Notes under the pieces: model-generated
Told to the model about the DNA's origin: nothing
Seen by the model: only the letters and a program-made list of their open reading frames with translations
Databases searched by the model: none
Translations under genes and position numbers: made by a program
Shown: positions 11,841 to 21,920 of the stretch, in pieces
Layout of the letters: every line of letters begins with the position of its first letter
Numbering within the stretch: position 1 is the first letter of the stretch
From: Sialis fuliginosa
Lineage: Eukaryota > Arthropoda > Insecta > Megaloptera > Sialidae
Reading direction: 5' to 3'
NCBI GenBank assembly: GCA_961205875.1
Contig: OY540812.1
Span: 28,777,098-28,841,097 of the forward strand
Length of the DNA: 64,000 nucleotides

Positions 11841-13058
11841 CAAAATTAATTTCATACGTGTTGTAGAAAATATTATTTTCTTTAATTTATGTCCCATTTA
11901 TTTTATTCTATCTTTTATTGTTTGTTAGTATAACGTACAAAAAATTCCGTGACTCCCATGGTAGATATTTTTACATACAAAATCTTAATCATTTTTGTTG
12001 TCTGTTGTTCCGATCTGACACGAAAACTATTTAACTGATTTTAATGGGACTTTCAATGCTAAAAAGGTACGATAATGTTAAGAATTAGTTTAGGTTATAT
12101 GGTAATTATTATTAAAATCAATGCAGTAATAAGTAATTTTTACCGCAATCGCAGTTTTGTTTTTTTCTTATGTGTATCCATTAATTTAGTAGTTATTGAG
12201 AAAATCGTACACAGGCAGAAAGACGCGGCGGGGGACTTTGCTTTATACTATGCACATTTTATACCAATGCACATTATCAAACAAATAAATATGTTGAAAA
12301 TGCAGAAAATCGTCTAGTTTTTATTAAAATGACTGACGGTTATTAAATTTAAATAATCTAGACTTGAAATTGCTTTCCTTCTTTGAAAACAATTTGTTCC
12401 AGTTTATTTCACAGGTATCTATCGACAGTTCTCCATAAAACACTTCGTCCTTTTTACTTTACGAAACGATTGTATGGGATTTTTCAATGTTCTCCAATCT
12501 TTGCACTCGTTCAATTCTTTCTTTTATTCTCCGATTCCCTAAGTTCAGATAAATTATTGAACAAAAAACTTTTCAATACTCAATACACGTATGTATGTCT
12601 TATTTGAATGTGAAATATCAATTGACTAGCTATTACTTCTTCAATGTTTACTTTTTATGATATTCAAACGATTTAAAAAAAAATTTGTTAGTAATCCCTG
12701 TTTTCTTTATTTCATTTTTCAATGATGTATATTGATAAAGACGTATGTAGAGTCGTATAAGTGGTCGACCAGTTTTCATTCAATTCGTTTATCACAAACT
12801 TAGTAGGTCCTCCCATTTGATTATAATTATATTTAAATCATTTCTCCATATACCAAACAAATACAGATATTTTGAAACTCATTGCTCGTTTATAGTATTC
12901 ATATTTGTGCGATTAAATTAAATTGTATAAGTACATTTTGTTGCAATAAATATTTGATATTCCGAATTTTAGTATTTAAATAATATGTTAAATTTGATAT
13001 AAAATTAATTAATGAAATGGACGTATATTTGTGTTTTTATTTAAAATGATTTAACTAT
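11841..13058. other. AT-rich sequence with dispersed-repeat debris, no gene
   Basis: The stretch 11935-12240 carries repeat-style words (GACTCCCATGGTAGATATT, TTCCGATCTGACACGAAAAC). Frames at 12075-12317 and 12383-12607 are hydrophobic or low-complexity and show no conserved motif. Nothing else is supportable. Confidence 0.45.
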
Positions 13059-14101
13059 ACCGGGTGTTCCAGACCACCCGTCCACTATGTTTTAAACTAG
13101 TGAAGATAGAGTTTTATGATAAAAAATTTACTATATATATTGATCCTAAAGAAATTCAGGAAAATATTTTCAACCCCCTAAAACTCCTCCTTGGGGGGTA
13201 GTTTGAGGGGTACATGCCTGTTTCTCAGCAAAATCAAATGGAACGGTATATACAAAAGTAGATAATTTTAAAGATCATAAAAAAGTAAGAAACTTTTGTA
13301 GAAAAAAAATTTTCATACATTCAATTGTTTAGAAAATATGGCGACTTGATCCTAAATTTTAGGGTTTTACTAAAATTGCTCTAGTTTCGTTAAATATTAA
13401 TGAAATTTTTATGAAATGGAATGGTATATCAATTAGTACTTTATCTTAAAAAATATATTTAAATTAACAACTTTTGTTAAGAAAATTATAAATTTTATTT
13501 AAAAAAAAAAAAATTATAATTTTAAATTTAAAATTTTCTTAACAAAAGTTGTTAATTTAAATATATTTTTTAAGATAAAGTACTAATTGATATATCATTC
13601 CATTTAAAAATTTTGAATTATCCCTAATTGAAGTTTTGAATTTTTGATACGCCGCGTATGACACTTTATATTATCCAAATCTCAAATAATCATACATCAT
13701 TAGAAAGTTTATTATTTCTACTTTCAAAAAAAAAAATTTTAAATAAAATTTCATTAATATTTAACGAAACTAGAGCAATTTTAGTAAAACCCTAAAATTT
13801 AGGATCAAGTCGCCATATTTTCTAAACAATTGAATGTATGAAAATTTTTTTTCTACAAAAGTTTCTTACTTTTTTATGATCTTTAAAATTATCTACTTTT
13901 GGATATACCGTTCCATTTGATTTTGCTGAGAAACGGGCATGTACCCCTCAAACTACCCCCCAAGGAGGAGTTTTAGGGGGTTGAAAATATTTTCCTTACA
14001 TTCTTTAGGGTCGATATATATAGTAATTTTTTTATCATAAAACTCTATCTTCAATAGTTTGGGCGTAAAACATAGAGGACGGGTGGTCTGGAACACCCGG
14101 T
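13059..14101. mobile_element. Two-tier foldback MITE with TA-type ends
   Basis: The outer arms, about 13059-13410 and 13745-14101, pair closely. Both begin ACCGGGTGTTCCAGACCACC and share CCTAAAACTCCTCCTTGGGG and TGGCGACTTGATCCTAAAT. A second independent palindrome sits inside at about 13416-13605 (AACAACTTTTGTTAAGAAAA against its complement). Both flanks read TA next to ACCGGGTG, so a TA duplication of Tc1/mariner type is plausible but cannot be proven in AT-rich DNA. Frame 13953-14261 on the minus strand is only the translation of one arm. Confidence 0.82.
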
Positions 14102-15320
14102 ATAACCTCCGCACTAGAAAAAGATAACCGATGAAGTTTGTTTCAATATTGTTGAATCTGTTGTAAGTGATTCTGACCTTTAGAGTGGCAGATAATTTCT
14201 GAAACCCATAGTATAGTGGAACCTCGATACGAGAAAAACGTACTAAAGCAAAATGTAACAAAAAAATTACAAATAAAAAGCGCTTAATTATCTACTAAAA
14301 AAATGTATAGCCATTTAAAGAAATTAAAATTTTTTAGTTAGTTTTGATGTAGCGCCTAAGCCACATCGAATTTTAAAAATATTTTGATGTAGTAATACTC
14401 ACCCCTTACTTCCATATAATTCATCCCATTTAAACAAAACTGTATCTCTAATAAATACTGAGATCCCCATGCTGGAAAATGATCTGGGACATCCTGTATA
14501 TCACCATAACTTAGCTATTTTTAGTTTAAACATCATACCTCAAGACAATTCACACACCGAATTACAATTTGACTCCCCGAAAATCACCGAAAAGCTACAT
14601 TTGCACAAAATGCAATGAAATAAATTAAATTCGAGTAGGCCGTGTATGTGAACGCACGTCCATGAATATATAAACATCTAGTTTGCTTTGCTCGGCGAAA
14701 TCTCTCTTATCGAAGGAAGCTCGGGTAAAAGAGGTATCGCCAGACCCGCGCGAGTAATTGTACAGATGCAAATTGAATTGATATAGTACGTTAAATGTGT
14801 TCAAATGCAAATAGTAATATGGTGATCGATTATTATTTGCGTCTTTATATACGTATTATGCTGACAGTTGGGTCGGGTATGTTATAATCTTAGATATACA
14901 TGTACTTAAGTACTTTTGTAGCAATTAAAATTGTGCTTAAATATACTTAAATAATGCACACCCGAAGCAGGAGTCATGAAATTAACATCCTATTATTTAA
15001 TATATTTTAATAAATGATAACAGCTTAAATGCGTAAACGTAATTGCAAGCTTTCAAATTTACAGATTCATCCTCAGGCTACAAATAACTAATAAATAACA
15101 ATTAAATACAATAATATAATGTAAAAATATTGATGTTTCAAATTGAAACTTCAGAAATATACCTTTTATAAAAGAAAAGAAAATTGAGACAGATGTCGTA
15201 ATGTCAACTACTCAGCTACGGGAATGTTTAAAAAATAACAAATCTCTTAAAATAACGTAGGTAATTAGTTACTTAGTATCAAAAACACTGATATTAAAAT
15301 GAGAAATATAATTATATTTA
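14102..15320. other. AT-rich sequence with one MITE-end fragment, no gene
   Basis: The 14400-14503 segment ends GGGACATCCTGTATA, like the termini of TA-flanked insect MITEs, without a partner end. A moderately GC-richer patch at 14635-14765 (CGCACGTCCATGAATATATA, CCAGACCCGCGCGAG) is unexplained. Confidence 0.4.
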
Positions 15321-15655
15321 TTAATTATTTGAAATTGTATTGTAAATGGTAGATAATGTGGATATGTCAGTTTTTTTGTTAACTGTGTTATTGTTTCTTT
15401 TTATGTGTAACATTTCAGAAATGTAACTTTTAGCTTTATGTCTTTCATAATCTAAAATTTTTGTTTGTTCATATATAATCAAAATGATATCCTGTACTAT
15501 TTATATGTACTGCCAATGCTATGAATGCTGGTTTTAATCTAGTATCTGATTTATGTTGTGTTATTCTACTGAAGTTTTTATGATGTATTACCTACGTATA
15601 TATCATTGCAACCCCTACATGGTATACTGTATACTAAATTTGATTTCTTAAAAAC
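15321..15655 (-). pseudogene. Penelope-like element, C-terminal GIY-YIG endonuclease fossil
   Basis: Read on the minus strand, three pieces in order give the end of a Penelope-like retroelement protein. NLVYSIPC, then GCNDIYVGNT, form the GIY-YIG core with its cysteine pair. In the next frame comes SRITQHKSD followed by KPAFIALAVH. In a third frame comes EQTKILDYERHK, then SEMLHIKRNN, running to a stop at 15321-15323. A stop at 15578-15580 and two frameshifts (about 15575 and 15470) break it. In this family the domain nicks the target for reverse-transcriptase priming. The reverse transcriptase is not recognisable upstream, so this is a dead 5'-truncated fragment. Family knowledge and the visible motifs agree well. 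Confidence 0.8.
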
Positions 15656-15680
15656 GAATATTTTTAAGAAATCAAATTTT
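15636..15680. repeat. Short perfect hairpin next to the Penelope-like fossil
   Basis: AAATTTGATTTCTTAAAAA and its exact complement are separated by cgaata. The inner part of one arm is the KKSNL-coding stretch of the fossil, so the palindrome was probably made by a local inverted duplication at the truncation point. Confidence 0.75.
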
Positions 15681-15962
15681 TCTAACGATTGCTGTTATTA
15701 AAAATAAACTGCCCTGGTCGGCACAAGACTTCTTTATACATCATGATACAGACGTTTTTATTATAAATCGGCATGTTAATTTTTATCTTTAAAAAAATGT
15801 TGTTTTGTTAAGGGCTTCTTATTTATTTGATATTTCAACTGTTTATTATTATTTCTAAATATCTATTTAATTTTTAAATAAAAACTAAAATTATCATTTT
15901 TTGGTCAATTCATAAAAGATACAAAAAAAGAATAGAACATAAATTATAGAAAATAACGTTCT

Positions 15963-16015
15963 CTACAACAACAGTAAACCTTGCTTTTAAAGCGTCTAAG
16001 ACTGGTACCAGTACC
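15963..16015. mobile_element. Terminal fragment of the CTGGCACCAGTCTT family
   Basis: AACAGTAAACCTTGC and AAGACTGGTACCAGTACC match the right ends of the elements ending at 36869 and 50311. Only this terminus is present. Confidence 0.55.
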
Positions 16016-16639
16016 TTTTTTTATTATACCCAATAAAGACTATATTTAAGAGATAATTAAATCCTTATCACCGATATTGTGATAAACTATATAACTCTAA
16101 TCAGTGTAATGAATAAAATCTTTGTACAATATAATCACATCGTGGAAAAGAAATAATAAAATAGTGATATACAAAAAGTCGAAAGAACACAGGTATCTTG
16201 AACACGATACGGTACTTCAGATATTGTAGATACTTGAAGATCTTATTGGATCGTCAAAGAGCAAAACCTATTCTTTAGTAAGAAATCCCCATCGTCTCTC
16301 TCGTGGTTGTTAAGTACATCAAGTGTTTTGCTATCGGTGAACATATACAGGATGATCGGAAATAAATAGGGCCTACGAACGTATTTTTACCATATTATTT
16401 TGTTTAATTTTTACGCGGAGAAAATGAATTCTAAATTAAAATAAAGTAAAATTCTATGTACGAAACAATAGGATTAAATAGTAAAATGAAAACAAACTGA
16501 ATTATTGAAATGTTAATTTATAATTTTTGAAAAAGTTAAACTCTGATTTCGAGATAAAACGAAATAACAAAAATAACAGTAAAGTTGCTATATTCCTCTT
16601 ACTTGAAGGGATATTTTGTACTCTTTAGTACTCTTTACT
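16016..16639. other. AT-rich sequence with a solo MITE end, no gene
   Basis: ATACAGGATGATCGGAAATA at about 16347 resembles the ACAGGATG terminus of the 43522 element but continues differently. No frame or RNA gene is seen. Confidence 0.4.
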
Positions 16640-17105
16640 TCCTTAATTTATATATAAAGCTCAAGGTCTGTCTGTCCGTTAGTGCGCTTATAACTCGAGA
16701 ACCACTTATCCGATGTTCGTGTTTTTTTTTTTAATTCATTGATATGTTCTCTGGCCAGGTTATAGGATATAGTTTGTTACGTTAGGTAATATAAGAAGTA
16801 AACAGTGACAATAATAGTATATCAAGTCGGAAAAAAGTTTGCAGCTAGCGCACTCTTTTATAATACGCTGCCTAAACCGCTAAATATTGAACAAAATAAT
16901 GTAGTAAATAATTGTGTAGAATTAAAAGATCTAAAATAAAGTTCGCGATATATTCATATATCTAATTTTTATATTTAAGCTAATTAAAAATGTTTGGGTT
17001 CTGTTTACGTGGACTAATGACCTGCAAAACATTTCCTTATCAAAATAAAAGATTTCAACGTTATAAGTAGATATAATTAACCCTTTACAGGATTAAATTT
17101 GCTCT
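16640..17105 (+). mobile_element. Truncated Helitron-like copy (same family as 18225-18890)
   Basis: From CCTTAATTTATATATAAAGC onward it follows 18225-18500: CTGTCTGTCCGTTAGTGCGC, ACCACTTATCCGATGTTCG, and farther on GGTTCTGTTTACGTGGAC and TGACCTGCAAAACATT. The 3' part with the CTAG end is missing. A 180-bp middle stretch is unlike the other copy. Confidence 0.6.
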
Positions 17106-17741
17106 TTACAGGACTATAAGACTTGATATTAATTTCAATTTGATACCTCTAGCCGTTCCTGGGAAAAGGGATCTCGACGGACAGACAGGCGGACAACAAA
17201 ATGATCTTAAAAAGAACTAAAAACTATAAAATATAATCCACATATTGTTTACATGGATACATCTGACGTAGACTAGAAAATAATTCTTAACTTTTTTTAA
17301 ATTTATTCCAAAAATTTATAAGGAAAATTTCTTAACCCGCCACTGCGTTCATCGTGCGATTAGCATGCAAACCATTAAGCCACAAACTACTAACACCAGA
17401 TGTGTAATTATATTATTCATATCATCGCCCGTATTCTCTCATCGAAGAAGAAGAAGAAACAAGTTCCTTTCCATTAATCAAAAAGAGTACACGCGAAAAG
17501 TGAGTCCCAGTTCACGCCAACTCCTGTGACTAATTATATCAAACTGATAATTAAATTAATAGTCCCCCTTTCGACAAGAACAGGTTTACGCTCCTGTCAA
17601 TCACGCGTAGGAAGAAGAAGACATGATAATAGTTTAGACTGAAATAATTACAGTTTCGGATATTAAAAGAAAACTGTGATAAAATCTTTGTTGAAAATAA
17701 CTGAAATTAGATTTTCACAAATGTATTTGTAAAAAAACTGC
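17106..17741. other. AT-rich sequence with repeat scraps, no gene
   Basis: It includes GACGGACAGACAGGCGGAC (about 17178), typical of insect dispersed repeats. A GC-richer stretch at 17335-17620 has an (AAG)n run; on its minus strand TGGCTTAATGG resembles a tRNA A box, but no convincing B box follows. Confidence 0.35.
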
Positions 17742-17855
17742 ACACGAGACGAGAGTTAGGTAAGTGTCGTCTCGGTCTAAAATCTTACTACTGACAATAT
17801 CGTTTCGTGAAAATTGAAGCCATCTCGGAAAAAAAGTTGCCTGTCTCGTCTCGTG
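17742..17855. repeat. Small inverted repeat of the CACGAGACGAGA family
   Basis: CACACGAGACGAGAG near the left end is inverted in CTGTCTCGTCTCGTGG at the right. A relative with the same left end is at 46240-46318. Short, no coding potential. Confidence 0.45.
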
Positions 17856-17959
17856 GCCGAGACCAAGAAATGCCTTGGTCTGGTTTGAATTTTTTGTCGA
17901 AAAATATTATATTCAGACGTAATAAAGAAAGAAATTTTTAAATATAGGGTCATTCCATA

Positions 17960-19530
17960 TATAAAAAATCACTTTTCAGGTCAGCCTTGAAGATTTTCAT
18001 GAATTTACAATTTAATAAATATATTTATAAAGGTTTTTATAAGATTTAAATTTTTTATAATTATTTATAAAAAAGTATTGAATTTTTATCTAATTTTTTT
18101 AATGCCAAATATCTTAAAAACTGTGCATTTTACGCAAAATTATCAAGAGAGCTTTTTGAGCAACAAAATACAGAGTTATATAAAAAAATCTTTTTGAGAC
18201 AAAATATTAATTTGTCTATATTCTTCCTTAATATATATAAAGCTCAACGTCTGTCTGTCTGTCTGTCCGTTAGTGCGCTTATCACTGGAGAACCACTTAT
18301 CCGATTTACGTGTTTTTTTTTTAATTCATAGGTACATACATGTCTAACTTTATATTTAAACCACAATGACTGCTTTTATGTTACAAAGAAAACATAAAAT
18401 ATTTTGGTTCTGTTTACATGGACTTATGACCTGCAAAACATTAATCCTTATCGAAATAAACGATTTCATCGTCATAAGTACTTAATGTAGATATATTTTG
18501 CCCTTTACAGCATCCAATTTGGTCGTATAGTTTAGAAAATATCTTAAAATAAATTTATAAAGGTAACATACCTATTAAATGTATGGTGTCGTGCCGCATC
18601 GAAGCGATGTACAACAGACTGGATTCGCTTACGCTCGGTAGATATTCGGATTCCCTCGACTGATTGTTTGAGTTTATTCTGTTTTCAATAATTAACATTT
18701 AAATTTAAACAGAACACAAATTATTTGTACTTTTTTCTTCTGATTCGTTTTTGTTAGGTAATTTAGGTATTGATAAGTTATTATTACAATAATAATTAAT
18801 CGTGTTTCTACTTAATTAAACTATATTTTTCAAAAATCCTAAACAATAATTCCGTAGTCTACGCGAGCGAATCCGCGCGGGCACTGCTAGTAAAAAATAA
18901 AAACCAAAAATGAAAATTTTAACAAGAAGAAAAAAAATATATTATAGCTTATTTTATTCTGAAGATAATACCGTTTGGCTAGTTAGTTTACTCTTAATAC
19001 TTTAAGATATAAATTTTTATGTGCAGTGCTGAGCGATGCACCCGCACTGTCCGAGCGTTAGCCTAAATTTCCTATACGGGCACGTCGCTCGGCGCTGAAC
19101 TTAAAAATGTATATCTTAAAAAGTATTAAGAGTAAACTAACTAGTCAAACGGCATTATCTTTACAATAAAATAAGCTATAACATTTTTTTTTCAAAAAAA
19201 TGGTGGCATGAATATTTGTTAAAATTTTCATTTTTGTTTTTATTTTTTATAAAAAATAAACAAAATAATATTTTGTCTCAAAATATTTTTTTATATAATC
19301 CTGTATTTTTCGATCAAAAAACTCTCTTGATAATTTTGCATAAAATTCACAGTTTTTTTAGATATTTGGCATTAAACAAATTAGCTAAAAAATTCAATAC
19401 GTTATAACTTTTTTATAAATAATTATAAAAAATTAAAATTATGCTGGAACATATCCTTACAAAAGCTTTTATAACATATTGTAAATTCATAAAAATCTTC
19501 GACGTTGACCGAAAAATGATTTTTTATTTA
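17960..19530. mobile_element. Large inverted-repeat element, left arm split by a Helitron-like insertion
   Basis: The left arm is 17960-18224 plus 18891-19045, and the right arm is 19070-19530. Paired words include AAAAAATCACTTTTCAGGTC against its near complement at ~19510, and TTACTCTTAATACTTTAAGA against ~19125. The centre (about 19025-19100) is GC-rich and also partly palindromic. Removing 18225-18890 restores continuous pairing. No target duplication is evident. Frame 19216-19407 is arm sequence. Confidence 0.72.
18225..18890 (+). mobile_element. Helitron-like non-autonomous element with a readable empty site
   Basis: The ends are TCCTTAATATATATAAAG on the 5' side and GCGCGGGCACTGCTAG on the 3' side, followed by T. 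A CGCG...CGCG stem about ten bases before CTAG fits the Helitron 3' hairpin. The opposite arm of the host inverted repeat supplies the pre-insertion sequence, TTTTTTA-TAAAAAATAAA, so the element entered between A and T with no duplication, as Helitrons do. It carries CTGTCTGTC microsatellite and no protein. Confidence 0.58.
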
Positions 19531-19848
19531 ATTTTAATTATTGATTTATTGAGTAACATCAATTAGTAATTGTTACTTATCATTTATAATTTTTTAAGAC
19601 CGAAACTCTCGATGAAGCTTACAAACAGAAGGTAATAAAAATACGAGTTTAAAAATTTGTATTCAAAATTTCATATAAAGGTGCTCTATTTTTGGCAATT
19701 TTTTCAACTTTGCTTATAAAACACCCTATATAGGACCAAATGGACTGATTACTGGTATCCCTCAGTTTTACATTAAGCTGGACTCGATCCACAAATGTCA
19801 TTCCTAAATTCGAAAAACAATTTGTTCATTACACCTTTTGTTACGACT

Positions 19849-20135
19849 CAGGGTGTCCACATTCTGGAAAGTCAGGGAAGCCTAAAATGGTCAGGGAAAG
19901 TCAGGGAATTTCTTTAAAATTCTGAAAAGTCAGGGATTTTATTAAATTTTTTTGGAAAGTCAGGGAATTTATTATATCTGGGAAGTCAGTGAAGCAGAAA
20001 AAAGTGTATAAATTTAAGTTGACGAGCAAAAAAAAGGTCTTCAAATTTTTTTGCACATTCTGGGGGCCTCTCGATCACTTCTCCGAGTGGTCAGTGAATT
20101 GTCAGGGAAAAGTCAGGGAATCCTGGGGCACACTG
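19849..20135. mobile_element. Short MITE-like repeat with about eight GTCAGGGAA words
   Basis: The ends are CAGGGTGTCCAC and, on the complement, CAGTGTGCCCCAGG. The word AGTCAGGGAA or a close variant recurs along both halves (19872-19990 and 20090-20120). Flanking 8-mers do not match, so the superfamily and exact edges are uncertain. This CAGGGTGTCCAC class is widespread in animal genomes. Confidence 0.55.
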
Positions 20136-20694
20136 TATAATATAATTTCGATATTTTAAAATGTTTCTATAGATAAATTATGAGAAGATAATTTATTAAT
20201 TAATTAAATAAATAGAAACATTGCACAAAAGCAGGTACTTTTCAGTATTGATAATACAGAAAAAAAAACAAGTTAATTTGAATAATTTTAAAAAATCATC
20301 ACTCAATCAATGTTCCTGCCGAGAGAAAATGTACACAAAAGCTGATGGATTAATTTTCATCCCGGCGTCCCGTTTTTTTTCGAATAAATAAAAAATAATC
20401 TAATTTATATTCAATCAGTAAACAGAATCAAAGAAAAAAATCATCAGCTCGTTTTGTATAATTTATCTTCTCCAAGACTGCCAACAACAAACAAACAAAC
20501 AAAATAAGAAAATGAAAAAATACAATTAAACAAAAGTATCAGGCACATACTAACTAAAAGTATGTTTATTAAATATTGTGTACGAAACACTATATTGCTT
20601 TTAGATAAACAAAAGAATTATTTATATATCTATATATTAATACGTGAGCATCGAAAATTGTCGTACGTTTTTTTAGTAATTATTATAAAAAAAG

Positions 20695-21061
20695 ATGAAT
20701 GAAACTTATATCATACGAAAGGTACTGTGCCATAGATGTGCACAAAAAAATCATGTGTATGTTACCGTTAAGGCAGGTAAAATAAAGTTAATGAAACTTA
20801 TATCATTCGAAAGGTACTGTGCACAAAAAAAATCATGTGTGTATGTTACCTTTAAGGCAGGAAAAATAAAGTTAACATACACACATGATACCCCCTCTTG
20901 CTGTTTATTTCCCCTTGCATCGTTCAACAGCGGCAAAAATAAATAGTTTTGGATTTCTGTCAAACGTAGAGAATGCTATGGTTAGGTTAGGTTAGGTTCT
21001 GTGCCATAGATGTGCATAAAACAAATCATGTGTGTATTTTGCCGTTAAGGCAGGTAAAATA
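20695..21061 (+). repeat. Two tandem units plus a displaced third
   Basis: Unit one (20695-20789) and unit two (20790-20875) share ATGAAACTTATATCATACGA with one change, AGGTACTGTGC, AATCATGTGT and AAGGCAGG. A third partial unit (20997-21061: TGTGCCATAGATGTGCATAA, GCCGTTAAGGCAGGTAAA) follows after a spacer with the TTAGG run. The open frames seen here on both strands are repeat translations. Confidence 0.8.
20980..20998 (+). repeat. Interstitial TTAGG telomere-type run
   Basis: GGTTAGGTTAGGTTAGGTT is about 3.8 copies of the insect telomere unit TTAGG, embedded in ordinary sequence. Too short to be a telomere. Confidence 0.85.
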
Positions 21062-21754
21062 TTGGTCGAATTTCAACCATTGTAGATACTAGTTAAATTA
21101 AATCATTCTAAAGCTTGTTACGAAGACTAGCACGTTTTAATTTTCTTAACCCTTTGAACGCGAATATTAGTTACCGGTCTGTTGGTCAGGAGCTCAGGGT
21201 CATGCTATCAGTAAGTTCAAGAGCTTAGGGTTCAAAGGGTTAAAACATTTCCGTTAAGGGTCAGATATAATTAGATATTATATTATATCTGGTTGAATCT
21301 AGACTTTTGAATCATTCTGCATCTACTAAATTCTTTCGATAACCTTTTTAATTGTATTGTATGTTTTTTCATAACATTTATGTTTCTATGATAAAGTGTT
21401 ATATAAAATAAAATAACATTGTTTTCCTCATAAAATCTCAAAAATTTTATAATAATCCCAGGTCACAGTGCTTGTATAGAATATACCCAAATGACCCGTA
21501 TATCGAATTATTGCTTAGAAGCGCAGAGTTCAAAGGATTAACAAAACTATCATGATAATAAAACGGCTAAATTAGTGTTGGTAGGGTTTCATAGCCATTT
21601 TCACTAACATTATCTGCTTGATAATACGTATCAAGAGCTATTTCATATATAGACAAAAGATGAAATCTATAAAAGTGTACGTGTTCGTGTGACGATTTAT
21701 AAAAAGTTATTTATAGTTTTTCATAAACTATTTTTGCTACAAGGTTCGTTATAA

Positions 21755-21920
21755 TTTTAATGCAAAGTAATAATTAAAAGCTTAGTTCTGAAATTTATTC
21801 AAATTTTTGTATTGATAGTTTAGAAATTAGAAGAGAAGAGGATGATAGCGACTTTGAAAGCAAATATATTGTGACTATATAGGGTAAAATCAAAAGGTCC
21901 TATAACTAATATGTTGAATA
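21755..21920 (+). repeat. Dispersed repeat, copy 1 of 3
   Basis: The run TAATTAAAAGC, TGATAGTTTAGA, GATAGCGACTT and AAAATCAAAAGGTCCTATAA parallels 40005-40235 and the reverse of 25700-25910. No ends, no frame. Confidence 0.5.

Noticed and set aside
13953..14261. 102-codon minus-strand frame
   Set aside because: It is the translation of one arm of the 13059-14101 foldback element.
17330..17400. tRNA-like A box (TGGCTTAATGG, minus strand)
   Set aside because: No matching B box and no acceptor pairing; at most a degraded SINE head.
19849..20135. Assignment to hAT on the basis of CAGGGTGTCC ends
   Set aside because: The flanking 8-mers do not match and the termini pair poorly, so only a general MITE-like label is given.
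20980..20998. TTAGG run as a telomere
   Set aside because: Only about 3.8 units, surrounded by ordinary sequence on both sides.
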